From assembly GCA_020025295.1 (NCBI GenBank), contig JAHHSJ010000015.1, positions 1 through 36,878 on the forward strand: a stretch of DNA of 36,878 bases, written 5' to 3'. The position numbers were made by a program, and so were the translations under genes. The DNA is from Oscillospiraceae bacterium. GTDB taxonomy: Bacteria; Bacillota; Clostridia; Oscillospirales; Oscillospiraceae. Positions 15,425-23,159 of the stretch are shown here, piece by piece (positions within the stretch are counted from its first letter, which is position 1; each line of letters opens with the position of its first letter). Under the pieces are notes generated by a model, which was given only the letters and a program-made list of their open reading frames with translations, made no database searches and was not told the DNA's origin.

Positions 15425-15691
15425 ATGTATACCGGCGTGGTTGCCGGATCGGTCGTTGCAACCGTGAAAGACGAAGGTCTGGACGGTGTTCCGCTGCTGG
15501 TCGTTCGTAAGATCGAAAATGGCAAGGAAGCCGGATTGATCGTCGCCGCAGATCAGACCCGTCAGGCTGGCATGGGGGACTTTGTCTACCTGATCGGCTC
15601 CAAGGAAGCTTCCCGTGTGTTCCGGGACGCCAAAGTGCCGACCGACGCCTCGATTGTGGGTTTTATCGACTCGTATAACGAAGTGCTGTAA
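15425..15691 (+). CDS. BMC-P pentameric vertex shell protein 2 (EutN/CcmL family)
   Basis: An 88-residue EutN/CcmL-type protein. Visible family features are the first strand GVVAGSVVATVKD, the second strand PLLVVRKI, the Gly-rich turn MGDFVYLIGSKEASRVF, and the final strand SIVGFIDSYN. It is the most divergent of the three copies at the N-terminus (GVVAGSVVAT rather than VVGNVVST). It begins 3 bases after the BMC-H stop, with GAGGAA inside the end of that gene, so translation is probably coupled. Confidence 0.93.
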   Translation: MYTGVVAGSVVATVKDEGLDGVPLLVVRKIENGKEAGLIVAADQTRQAGMGDFVYLIGSKEASRVFRDAKVPTDASIVGFIDSYNEVL

Positions 15692-15710
15692 AGAAAGGAG
15701 TGATTATCGA

Positions 15711-16004
15711 ATGCGGCTTGCGAAAGTGGTAGGCAATGTTGTTTCCACCATCAAAGAGGAAGGCTATACCGGCTACAAATTGATGCTGGTGCAATATCTG
15801 GAGCCTGACAGCACCCCTACCGGCCCTCGCATGATCGCCTTCGACTGTGCCGATGCCGGTATTGGGGACATTGTTCTGGTCAACATCGACGGCGGTGCAG
15901 GCAATATGCTCCTGGACGACGATCATGTCATCGTAGATCTGGTGATCTGCGGTTTGGTAGATAGTTACACGGCATTTGGTGAAGAAACGATCATCCACTA
16001 CTAG
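15711..16004 (+). CDS. BMC-P pentameric vertex shell protein 3 (EutN/CcmL family)
   Basis: A 97-residue EutN/CcmL-type protein, similar to the first copy in its N-terminal strand (LAKVVGNVVSTIKEEG). It has the second strand KLMLVQYLEPD, a central IAFDCADAGIGDIVLVNIDGG turn and the closing strand LVICGLVDSY. The ribosome-binding site AAAGGAGTGAT (about 15694-15704) fixes the ATG at 15711. It is the last gene of the BMC operon, 9 bases before the terminator stem. Confidence 0.94.
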   Translation: MRLAKVVGNVVSTIKEEGYTGYKLMLVQYLEPDSTPTGPRMIAFDCADAGIGDIVLVNIDGGAGNMLLDDDHVIVDLVICGLVDSYTAFGEETIIHY

Positions 16005-16013
16005 AATCCCGAA

Positions 16014-16046
16014 GAACGGGGCGGAAAATCCGCCCCGTTCTTTTTT
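16014..16046 (+). terminator. Terminator of the BMC operon
   Basis: A perfect 12-bp stem (16014-16025 with 16029-16040), a 3-base loop, then six T (16041-16046). Confidence 0.95.
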
Positions 16047-16051
16047 ATCCA

Positions 16052-16099
16052 CAAAAAAAGAAGGGCCGTGTGACCTTTTTCCGGTCACACGGTCCTTTT
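16052..16099 (-). terminator. Terminator of tldD-pmbA (bidirectional)
   Basis: A 13-bp stem with one G-U pair (16063-16075 with 16083-16095). On the - strand it is followed by TTC and seven T (complement of 16053-16062); on the + strand by TTTTA, giving a back-up stop for the BMC operon. Confidence 0.88.
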
Positions 16100-16109
16100 A
16101 TCGGTTTTA

Positions 16110-17456
16110 TTATTTGCCTGCGATGGACAGTTCCTTCACCAGCACGGTGGGAGAACCGAAGTTGGTCACTCCGGTGGCACCGGGCAGCTTCAGGTCGTTT
16201 GCCACAGCGGTGATCCGCTCCAGCACCTCATAGAAGTTGCCTGCCACAGTGAAGGACTTCACGGGAACGGTCTTTTTGCCGTTCTCAATGAGGAATCCGC
16301 CGCTTTGCAGGGAGAAATCGCCGCTGATGGGGTTGGCTCCGGCATGGAGTCCGCCCAGCGAATCGATATAGACACCCCGCTCCACGCCAGAAAGCAGTTC
16401 TTCTTCGCTCTGCTCACCGGGAGCCAGATAGAAGTTGAAGGGGCGGACGGACACGGGCGCCTTATAGCCTGCCTTGGAGGCATTGCCGGTAGTGGAAGTG
16501 CCTGCCTTCGCCGCCGTCTTGCGGTTATGGAGCAGGGTCATCAGCTTGCCGCCGGACACCACTTCCTTGCGCACCGTGGGGCTGCCCTCTGCGTCAAAGG
16601 GCATGGGCAGGGGACTCAGGGGACAGAAGGGATCGTCCACCAGCGTGACGGCAGGGGACGCCATAACGGTACCCTCCTTGCCTTGCAGCTTGCTGAGGCC
16701 CTTCTGGGCGTTCTCTGCGGAGAACACCACGGAGTAGCAGGCCAGCAGATCTGCCATGGCATCAGGAGAAAACACCACCGGGCAAACGGCGGTTTCCGGC
16801 ACCTGTGCGTTCAGCTTGGCTCTGGCCTTGTTCACGGCACGGGTGCCGATTTCCGTGAGGTCCATAGCGGTGAGATCGCCGGTGCGCAGCTCATAGCCGT
16901 CGCTCAGCTCCTCACCCTCCTGCACCACTGCCTGAGCGAGCACTGCCGTCAGCATGCCCTCGTAGTTCAGGTCAAGGCCCTTGGAGTTGGTGATGGCGAT
17001 GCGGGTGCGCTCCTCTACCAGCTCCGCAGAGCAGCCGTCGGTGACGCTGGGATGCGCGTCGTAGATAGCCTGCTCCGCCTTCAGCGCCAGCTCCACCAGC
17101 GTGTCCGTGCCGGGCATGGCTGCGTCGGTGCGCTCCACGCTCTGGTAGCTCTGTCCGCCCTCGCCCAAAAACACCGGGTCGTCGGTTTCCAGCACGGCGG
17201 CATTGTCTGCCGCACGGCGCACCAGAAGTTCGGCTTCTTCCTCATTCAATGCCTCGGTAGAGGCGTAGCCCATCTTTCCATCCACGATGCAGCGGAAGCA
17301 CACGCCGCCGTCCACGGCACTGGAGAAGGACTGAATCTCGTGACGGAAGGTGCTGACCTCGGCATTTTCCGAAGTCTGATAGTAAAGCTCATAGTCGGCA
17401 ATGCCCAGTTCCTGAGCCGCCTTGACCACCAGCGTTTTGAATTCTGCAAATTCCAT
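16110..17456 (-). CDS. pmbA: TldE/PmbA metalloprotease subunit
   Basis: A 448-residue member of the TldD/PmbA family, the TldE partner that lacks the metal-binding HExxxH motif and forms a heterodimeric protease with TldD. The complex is known for processing of unfolded or modified peptides such as microcin precursors. Visible features are the N-terminal MEFAEFKTLVVKAAQELG, RCIVDGKMGYASTEA, and the C-terminal GDFSLQSGGFLIENGK and TVAGNFYEVL, typical of PmbA. The start at 17456 is supported by AAGGAGGG upstream; a longer frame would run into tldD. It lies 14 bases after tldD in the same operon. Confidence 0.94.
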   Translation of the reverse strand: MEFAEFKTLVVKAAQELGIADYELYYQTSENAEVSTFRHEIQSFSSAVDGGVCFRCIVDGKMGYASTEALNEEEAELLVRRAADNAAVLETDDPVFLGEGGQSYQSVERTDAAMPGTDTLVELALKAEQAIYDAHPSVTDGCSAELVEERTRIAITNSKGLDLNYEGMLTAVLAQAVVQEGEELSDGYELRTGDLTAMDLTEIGTRAVNKARAKLNAQVPETAVCPVVFSPDAMADLLACYSVVFSAENAQKGLSKLQGKEGTVMASPAVTLVDDPFCPLSPLPMPFDAEGSPTVRKEVVSGGKLMTLLHNRKTAAKAGTSTTGNASKAGYKAPVSVRPFNFYLAPGEQSEEELLSGVERGVYIDSLGGLHAGANPISGDFSLQSGGFLIENGKKTVPVKSFTVAGNFYEVLERITAVANDLKLPGATGVTNFGSPTVLVKELSIAGK

Positions 17457-17470
17457 GCTGCAATCCCTCC

Positions 17471-18850
17471 TTATCTGCCGCCCACGGTGATGGAGGACAC
17501 ACGGATCATAGGCTGACCCACATTGGTGGGAATGCTGCCGCTGGAGGAGCCGCACATACCCTGATCCATCTGCATATCCATGCCCACCATGTCGATGTCC
17601 TGAATGACCTGACTGCCGGTGCCCACCAGGCTGGCGCCGCGGACCGGCTCGCAGATCTTGCCCTTGCGGATGATATAGCCTTCATTGACCGCAAAGTTGA
17701 ACTGTCCGGTCACCGGGTTGACGCTGCCGCCGCCCATCTGCTTGGCGTACAGGCCGTACTCAATGGAGGAAATGATGTCCTCATTGCGGTCCGTGCCGGG
17801 AGCGATGTAGGTGTTGGTCATACGGGAGGTGGTGGTGTACTGATAGCTCTGACGGCGGGCGCTGCCGGTGGAGGGCATACCCATGCGGCGGCCATTGAAT
17901 TTGTCCACCATGTAGCTCTTGAGAATACCGTTCTCAATCAGCACATTGCGCTGCGCCGGAGTACCCTCGTCGTCAATGTTGATGGAGCCCCATGCGCCGG
18001 GAATGGTGCCGTCGTCGATGGCGGTCACTTTGGGGTTGGCGATCTGCTGACCCAGCTTTCCGGCGAACTGGGAACGGCCGTAGGCCACAGCGGTGGCCTC
18101 CAAAGAGTGGCCGCAGGCCTCATGGAAAATAACGCCGCCAAAGCCGTTGTCGATGGCTACCGGCATAATACCGGCAGGGCAATAGCCGGCTCCGGCCATC
18201 ACCACAGCCTGTCGGGCTGCCTCTTCACCCACTGCCTTGGGGTCGATGGTGTCGAACATCTCCAGACCCATGCGGCGGCCGGGACGGCAGCTGCCGGTCT
18301 GAGTCTCGCCGTTCACCTCAGCCACGGCCTGAATGACCATGCGGGTGCGAATCTGGCGGTCCTGTGCATAGGTACCCTCGGTATTGGCAATGAGGATCTG
18401 ATGGTCCACATCCAGCAGCGTGCCGGTGACCTGACGCACGGCGTCATTGTAGTCACGGGCGGCAAAGTAACCCTCCTTCAGCAGCTCCACCTTCCGGGCG
18501 TTGCTGACCGTAGAAGGCACAATCCGGATGGGATGGATGTCCCCAAACAGGCGTTCCTGCAAGCAAATGGAAATTTCCGCCTTGCCCTCACCCAGTGCCT
18601 GTGCCGCCTGCTCTGCGCAGCGGAGCAGACCGGCCTCGCTGGTGTCCACCGTGGACGCCATGACGCTCCGCAGGCCCTTGAACACCCGGACAGACGCACC
18701 GGCAATCAGTGCATCATCCACCGAGTTCACCTTGCTGTCCACCATGTTGACCGCATGGTCAACGGTGTGCTCTGCAAACAATTCAGCGTAATCCGCACCG
18801 GTAGACACGGCCTTTTCCAGAACACGCTGACAAATCGCTCTTGAAATCAT
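17471..18850 (-). CDS. tldD: TldD zinc metalloprotease subunit
   Basis: A 459-residue TldD, the catalytic partner of PmbA. The zinc-binding HEACGHSLEA (HExxxH) is intact, preceded by AIDNGFGGVIFHEACG. Other conserved segments are GAWGSINIDDEGTP, GSARRQSYQY and MTNTYIAPG. The start at 18850 has AAAGGAGG 6 bases upstream; an in-frame extension would pass through the promoter. A strong promoter lies immediately upstream (18885-18913). No peptide-modification genes are nearby, so this is probably the housekeeping copy. Confidence 0.96.
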   Translation of the reverse strand: MISRAICQRVLEKAVSTGADYAELFAEHTVDHAVNMVDSKVNSVDDALIAGASVRVFKGLRSVMASTVDTSEAGLLRCAEQAAQALGEGKAEISICLQERLFGDIHPIRIVPSTVSNARKVELLKEGYFAARDYNDAVRQVTGTLLDVDHQILIANTEGTYAQDRQIRTRMVIQAVAEVNGETQTGSCRPGRRMGLEMFDTIDPKAVGEEAARQAVVMAGAGYCPAGIMPVAIDNGFGGVIFHEACGHSLEATAVAYGRSQFAGKLGQQIANPKVTAIDDGTIPGAWGSINIDDEGTPAQRNVLIENGILKSYMVDKFNGRRMGMPSTGSARRQSYQYTTTSRMTNTYIAPGTDRNEDIISSIEYGLYAKQMGGGSVNPVTGQFNFAVNEGYIIRKGKICEPVRGASLVGTGSQVIQDIDMVGMDMQMDQGMCGSSSGSIPTNVGQPMIRVSSITVGGR

Positions 18851-18884
18851 TTCGTTCCTCCTTTGGTTTTTTGATTTGTTTCCC

Positions 18885-18913
18885 ATTGTAGCACAGTTTC
18901 CAGTCCCGGTCAA
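18885..18913 (-). promoter_or_regulatory. Promoter of tldD-pmbA
   Basis: On the - strand: TTGACC (complement of 18908-18913), a 17-base spacer, then TACAAT (complement of 18885-18890). Confidence 0.83.
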
Positions 18914-19071
18914 AGCACTCTTCCGGGCATTTCATCTCCGCATTCCTTCGCAACCGCCCTTTCAGGCCACAGATGCCCCACCACCGGGTTTTCCCGTCCT
19001 TTGCAGGTGTTTAACTCCTGTAATCCTTTCCCGTTCCTGCCCCCCCACAAGCCGTACAGCAGAGTCGGAGC

Positions 19072-19105
19072 AAAAAAGGGAGCGAATCCAACCCGATCCG
19101 CTCCC
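19072..19105 (-). terminator. Terminator of the 56-residue membrane protein gene
   Basis: An 11-bp stem with one wobble pair (19078-19088 with 19095-19105), followed on the - strand by six T (complement of 19072-19077). Between this and the tldD promoter (18914-19071) I see nothing else. Confidence 0.85.
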
Positions 19106-19127
19106 CTGCACAATTCCGTACTCCGGA

Positions 19128-19298
19128 TTATTTGTCTCTTCTTCCTGCGACAAAGTTGACCACAGCCGCACCGATAAAGCCCACGATCAGACCGACGGCA
19201 ATCTTCTTCATCACCAGACCAATCACCAGTCCCACGCCAATGGCTGCATACACCAGAACCGGCGTCTTTTTCGGCTTATTTTCATCTGAATGAATCAT
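19128..19298 (-). CDS. Small two-helix membrane protein, unknown function
   Basis: A 56-residue open frame. It begins MIHSDENKPKKTPVL, then a Gly/Val-rich hydrophobic helix (VYAAIGVGLVIGLVM), a KK turn, a second helix (AVGLIVGFIGAAVVNFV) and a basic AGRRDK tail. The GxxxG-like spacing in both helices suggests a tight helical hairpin in the membrane. Support for a real gene: AGGGGAG about 11 bases before the ATG, an extended -10 promoter upstream (19335-19343), and its own terminator (19072-19105). It is a monocistronic unit. I do not recognise the family; a holin-like or respiration-associated small protein are possibilities without evidence. Confidence 0.7.
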   Translation of the reverse strand: MIHSDENKPKKTPVLVYAAIGVGLVIGLVMKKIAVGLIVGFIGAAVVNFVAGRRDK

Positions 19299-19334
19299 AA
19301 AGCGAACGCTCCCCTACCAAATGATTTGATCTTT

Positions 19335-19343
19335 AGTATAGCA
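19335..19343 (-). promoter_or_regulatory. Extended -10 promoter for the 56-residue protein gene
   Basis: On the - strand TGC followed directly by TATACT (complement of 19335-19343). No good -35 is present, which is common for TG-extended promoters. Confidence 0.5.
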
Positions 19344-19365
19344 CCTGTCTCCGGTCATGAATTGG

Positions 19366-19397
19366 AAAAAACGCCGCCCGGCTTCTTCCGGGCGGCG
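19366..19397 (-). terminator. Terminator of dhaK-dhaL
   Basis: A perfect 10-bp GC-rich stem (19372-19381 with 19388-19397), a 6-base loop, then six T on the - strand (complement of 19366-19371). Confidence 0.94.
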
Positions 19398-19430
19398 CAT
19401 ATTTCATCCGATTTGACTTGCGGAGCAGAA

Positions 19431-20081
19431 TCAGCCGTTGATGTAATTGCTGAGGCCAACCATCTTATAGTAGCCGGCGGTTGCACCCTGATCGGGCACA
19501 CCGACGCACTGAGCGGCATGGACTGCGGCCTTGCCGAAGACGGGCACCATGTTGCAGGTGGCATCCACACCGGCCTTGGCAGCTTCCACAGCGGCGTCAA
19601 TGACGGCCTTCAGAGAAGCGGCAGGATCTGCGGCGACGCAAGCCTTGGCAGCCTCGGCGGCAGGCAGAACCGCATCATAAATGGTGCGCTGACCGGCCTC
19701 GCACTTGCCGCGCTTCTGGACACCGGCGGCAAAGCCCGTCAGATAGTCCGCCAGAGCGGCGCCGTCCAGTTCCGTCTTGCCTTTGAGGGCCTTACCGCCC
19801 TCCATAACGCCGGTAGACATCAGGAAGCCCATGGTGGAGGGCACCAGAGAGGACATCTTCATGCCGGCCTTCATGACCATCTTGCCGATGTCGCCGCCGG
19901 CGGCTTCTGCCTCGGCACGCATCAGGTCCGGCAGAGCGGCATAGCCCTTGCTCATGGTCAGGCCCAGATCGCCGTCGCCCAGACGAGCGTCCATCTCGCA
20001 CAGCTCTTCTTTCTTTTCCACAAACAGGCTGCCCACGCTGGCAAACAGCTCGGGCACCTCAGCAAACAAAATCTTTTCCAT
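19431..20081 (-). CDS. dhaL: Dihydroxyacetone kinase ADP-binding subunit DhaL
   Basis: A 216-residue DhaL protein, the nucleotide-binding subunit that passes phosphate to dihydroxyacetone bound on DhaK. The Mg-ADP site DARLGDGDLGLTMSKG has the three conserved Asp (D31, D36, D38); SLVPSTMGFLMSTG and the C-terminal DQGATAGYYKMVGLS follow the family. The start is ATG 20081 with AGAAGGA about 8 bases upstream, rather than a TTG two codons earlier. It follows dhaK by 25 bases. No DhaM phosphotransferase (PTS donor) is encoded nearby, so the phosphate source is not settled by this locus. Confidence 0.94.
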   Translation of the reverse strand: MEKILFAEVPELFASVGSLFVEKKEELCEMDARLGDGDLGLTMSKGYAALPDLMRAEAEAAGGDIGKMVMKAGMKMSSLVPSTMGFLMSTGVMEGGKALKGKTELDGAALADYLTGFAAGVQKRGKCEAGQRTIYDAVLPAAEAAKACVAADPAASLKAVIDAAVEAAKAGVDATCNMVPVFGKAAVHAAQCVGVPDQGATAGYYKMVGLSNYING

Positions 20082-20106
20082 CTTCAATCCTTCTTTCGAT
20101 CAACGA

Positions 20107-21099
20107 TTACTTCTGGCAGAGGAAGGGGGTGTTCACGGGGTGATCCATGTAGCGCTTCAGCTCATCGTTCATCTTGCAGATGGAGATGGAGGCACCGGCC
20201 ATTTCCATGGAGGTGGCATACTCGCCCACCACGGTCTTGTAGACCTTGATGCCCTTGGATGCCAGAATCTCAGTGACATCATTGGACAGGATGTACAGCT
20301 CCTCGATGGAGGTTGCACCCAGACCATTGATCAGCAGAGACACTTCCTCACCCTCAGCCACAGGCATATCGCCCAGCAGGGTGTTCAGGGACTCCTCAGC
20401 GGTCTCGTGAGCGGTCTTGAGCGGACCATTCCAGACGCCGGGCTCGCCATGGATGCCCATGCCCATGGCCATCTCATTCTCGCCCAGCTCGAAGTTGGCG
20501 TGGCCGACCTCGGGGATGATGCAGGGAGTCAGAGCGAAGCCCACGGTACGGGTGTTATCCTTTGCCAGCTGAGCAGCAGCCAGAACCGCGTCCAGATCGC
20601 CGCCCTCGTCAGCCTTGGCGCCGGCGGCCTTGAACATAAAGTAGATACCGGCCACACCACGGCGGGTGTCGGGGTTGGCATGGGAGTTCACATCGTCAGC
20701 GCCCACAATGCTCTTGCAGACGATATCGTCCATATCGCACATATCGGTGGCCATGTCGAAGGTCATGATGTCACCGGTGTAGTTGCCGTACAGGTACAGA
20801 ACACCGGCACCGGCCTCGACCTCACGGGCGATGTTGTAAATCTGCTCGGGAGAGGGAGACTGGAACACGCCGCCGACGCCGCAGCCGTCGATCAGGCCGT
20901 CGCCAACATAACCGAGGAACAGGGGCAGATGTCCGGAACCGCCGCCGGTGATGATGGCAACCTTGCCGGGCTTCTTGTGAGCGGTGCAATAGCAGCGCAG
21001 ATCGCCCTCAGTATACTTGACCTGATCGCCGTGGGCAGCATAGATGCCCTTCAGCATATCGTCAACATAAGTTTCGGGCGCATTGATGATCTTCTTCAT
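20107..21099 (-). CDS. dhaK: Dihydroxyacetone kinase substrate-binding subunit DhaK
   Basis: A 330-residue DhaK. The substrate is held covalently as a hemiaminal on a His, here in MGMGIHGEPG; GGGSGHLPLFLGYVG and GNYTGDIMTFDMA are the other hallmark loops. AAGGAGG lies just before ATG 21099. It is first in the dhaK-dhaL operon with a consensus promoter. Product DHAP is also the aldolase product of the BMC pathway, so both units feed the same glycolytic entry point, but the operons are separate and on opposite strands. Some DhaK homologues act on other triose or tetrose substrates, which cannot be excluded. Confidence 0.94.
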   Translation of the reverse strand: MKKIINAPETYVDDMLKGIYAAHGDQVKYTEGDLRCYCTAHKKPGKVAIITGGGSGHLPLFLGYVGDGLIDGCGVGGVFQSPSPEQIYNIAREVEAGAGVLYLYGNYTGDIMTFDMATDMCDMDDIVCKSIVGADDVNSHANPDTRRGVAGIYFMFKAAGAKADEGGDLDAVLAAAQLAKDNTRTVGFALTPCIIPEVGHANFELGENEMAMGMGIHGEPGVWNGPLKTAHETAEESLNTLLGDMPVAEGEEVSLLINGLGATSIEELYILSNDVTEILASKGIKVYKTVVGEYATSMEMAGASISICKMNDELKRYMDHPVNTPFLCQK

Positions 21100-21219
21100 G
21101 AAATAGCCTCCTTAAATGTTGGGTACTCTTGTATTTTTACTTTTTTCTTATTATGTTTGGTTTTGTCCGATGCATTCGGATCCTGCCGACCTTTCGAACA
21201 GCACTTTCATGTATTAGTT

Positions 21220-21248
21220 ATTCTAAACTCTTTCCCATCCTTTGTCAA
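21220..21248 (-). promoter_or_regulatory. Promoter of dhaK-dhaL
   Basis: On the - strand TTGACA (complement of 21243-21248), a 17-base spacer, TAGAAT (complement of 21220-21225). The leader before dhaK is about 110 bases and contains an imperfect palindrome TCCGATGCATTCGGA near 21168-21182, a possible operator. Confidence 0.83.
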
Positions 21249-21302
21249 TCATCGTGCAGAATTTCTCTGCGAGAGTCATTTTTTGTTTAACATATACAAA
21301 AA

Positions 21303-21349
21303 CAACAGCGACGCACGGTACAAAATGCCTGTTCCCTGTGTCGCTGTTG
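21303..21349 (-). terminator. Terminator after the GH25 lipoprotein gene
   Basis: A perfect 10-bp stem (21303-21312 with 21340-21349) and a 27-base loop, followed on the - strand by a T run (complement of 21298-21302); a T7 on the + strand makes it look bidirectional. Confidence 0.7.
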
Positions 21350-21355
21350 CTTTTT

Positions 21356-22183
21356 TTATTCGTATGTTTCCGGTGGGAAATACAGATTCAAATCCACATT
21401 TCCAAAAATTCCGTTCACCGTTCCGGTGTGGCTGTACTGCCAGATGCGGAATTCATAGGCAAAATCCGGCCAGCTGCCATACTCGGCGTACCAGAGGTCC
21501 AGATCCTGCATCCGGGCCAGATCATAGCGGAGATAGCCCACCATTCCGTTGCAGTAGACGGTGCTTTCATAGCCTGCCTCTTCCACCCGGCGGCAGAAAG
21601 CCAAGGCAGCGTCGGTGACTGTCTCACTGTCCACCGCATCGGTACGAGCCTCAACATTGTCCATCTGCTCCCAGTCGAATACGATGGGCATTTGCAGCTC
21701 TCTGCCTTGGAGCAGGGACAGCACATAGTCCGCTTCCTCCACCGCCTCCTCCTCGGAAATGGCCTGTGAGAAGATATACACGCCCACATCCAGCCCCTGC
21801 TCCATGGCAGCGGCGTAGTTGCGCTCAAACATCTGGTCCGGCAGCAGCTTGCCCTCGGTGTAGCCCCGGGCGGCGATGCGCAGAATGGCAAAGTCCACTC
21901 CGTCTGCCGCCACAGCACTCCAGTCGATCTCTCCCTGATGCGAAGATACATCAATTCCGGTGAGTGCCTTCCGGGCTTGGCAGGAGATTCGTCCGGTTTC
22001 CGGATCCAGGACAAAATCCTCTGCCGTCAGCTGATTTTCTTTCAAATGCCGGTCCACCGTCACGGTCTGACCGCCGATTTCCACCTTGCGGGGCGGCTTG
22101 ACGATGGATTCCACCCATTCGGTGCTGCAGCCCGACAACAGCAGACTCATGGCCAGCAGTAAAACACACATTCGTTTCATCAT
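21356..22183 (-). CDS. GH25 (lysozyme/muramidase-type) lipoprotein
   Basis: A 275-residue surface lipoprotein. Signal peptide with lipobox LLLSGC (Cys 19), then about 50 residues of linker, then a glycoside hydrolase 25 domain: GIDVSSHQGEIDW with the conserved Asp, LRIAARGYTEG, VYIFSQAIS, the catalytic-strand VFDWEQMDN with the Glu acid, and the C-terminal FRIWQYSHTGTV. GH25 enzymes cut the glycan strands of peptidoglycan; a membrane-anchored one suits wall remodelling. GAGGTT lies upstream of two adjacent ATGs (22183 or 22180). It follows aroE by 36 bases on the same strand and is probably cotranscribed with it. Confidence 0.9.
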   Translation of the reverse strand: MMKRMCVLLLAMSLLLSGCSTEWVESIVKPPRKVEIGGQTVTVDRHLKENQLTAEDFVLDPETGRISCQARKALTGIDVSSHQGEIDWSAVAADGVDFAILRIAARGYTEGKLLPDQMFERNYAAAMEQGLDVGVYIFSQAISEEEAVEEADYVLSLLQGRELQMPIVFDWEQMDNVEARTDAVDSETVTDAALAFCRRVEEAGYESTVYCNGMVGYLRYDLARMQDLDLWYAEYGSWPDFAYEFRIWQYSHTGTVNGIFGNVDLNLYFPPETYE

Positions 22184-22219
22184 TTTAACCTCAATTTCGA
22201 CAATTCGGGAAAAAAAGCA

Positions 22220-23080
22220 TCAGTCCAGCACCGACCGCACCACATCCACCGGCATTTCCTGCCCGGTCCAGATACGGAAGGACTCCGCTCCCTGATAGAG
22301 CACCATGCCAAGGCCGTTTACCGTGGGGCAGCCGACGCTGTTTGCCAAGGCAAGGAAGGCGGTCTCCCGAGGGGCGTAGATGACATCGGAGCAGACCAGC
22401 TCCGGCCGCAGCAGGGTGGGATCGGTGATGAGGCTCTGCCCCTCCAGCGCACCCATGCCCACCGAGGTGGCATTGCACAGCAAATCGCTCTCCCCGATCT
22501 CCCGGCGCAGCAAGGCATCCTCCAGCGGATAGGCAGCCGCTTTGCACGGGGTATTGGCGTTTATGTTCGCCGCATATGCCTCTGCCCGAGCAAAAGACGG
22601 GCCGGGACGGTTGAAAATGGTGATTTCCGCCGCGCCGTCCAGTGCCGCCTGCATACAAATGGCGGCAGACGCTCCACCGCAGCCCAGAACCGTCAGCTTT
22701 TTGCCCTTGATGGGGTACCCTTCCTCCCGGAGACTACGCAGATACCCCACGCCGTCGGTGATGGTGCCGTACAGCTTGCCGTTTTCCACAAGGACGGTAT
22801 TGACGCTCTCGCACATACGGCTGATGGGGCTGATCTCGTCCAGCAGGGGGATAATAGCCCGTTTATAGGGCATGGACACATTGAAGCCACGCACCCCCAG
22901 CGCTTTCAGGCCCCGGACTGCCTCTGTCAGCTCCTCCGGCCGGACATCAAAGGCCAGATAGGCATAGTCCAACCCCAGCGCTTCAAAGGCGGTATTGTGC
23001 ATCATAGGGGATTTGCTGTGGCGGATGGGCGTTGCAATGATGCCCACCAGCTGGGTCTGTCCGGTGATTCTCTGCGGCAT
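22220..23080 (-). CDS. aroE: Shikimate dehydrogenase
   Basis: A 286-residue NADP-dependent shikimate dehydrogenase of the aromatic amino-acid pathway. Visible: substrate motif RHSKSPMMHN, catalytic Lys in FNVSMPYKRAI, NTVLVENGKLYGTITDG, the nucleotide-binding VLGCGGASAAI, and ATSVGM. AAAGGAGG precedes ATG 23080. It begins 29 bases after the ftsZ terminator on the same strand and no clear separate promoter fits in that gap, so it may depend on read-through or on a promoter hidden within the terminator. No other aro genes are nearby. Confidence 0.94.
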   Translation of the reverse strand: MPQRITGQTQLVGIIATPIRHSKSPMMHNTAFEALGLDYAYLAFDVRPEELTEAVRGLKALGVRGFNVSMPYKRAIIPLLDEISPISRMCESVNTVLVENGKLYGTITDGVGYLRSLREEGYPIKGKKLTVLGCGGASAAICMQAALDGAAEITIFNRPGPSFARAEAYAANINANTPCKAAAYPLEDALLRREIGESDLLCNATSVGMGALEGQSLITDPTLLRPELVCSDVIYAPRETAFLALANSVGCPTVNGLGMVLYQGAESFRIWTGQEMPVDVVRSVLD

Positions 23081-23109
23081 AAGGGTTCCTCCTTTCTCCC
23101 AAATCGGAT

Positions 23110-23145
23110 AAAAAACAGGGGACGCCCCAAAAAAGGCGTCCCCTG
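23110..23145 (-). terminator. Terminator of ftsZ
   Basis: A perfect 11-bp stem (23116-23126 with 23135-23145) followed on the - strand by six T (complement of 23110-23115). Confidence 0.93.
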
Positions 23146-23159
23146 CAATGGGTCATAAC

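Noticed and set aside
8469..16004. Carboxysome (RuBisCO relative plus shell proteins)
   Set aside because: The RuBisCO homologue is form IV and lacks loop-6 Lys and other residues for carboxylation. There is no carbonic anhydrase, small subunit or phosphoribulokinase, while aldehyde dehydrogenase and PduL are present.
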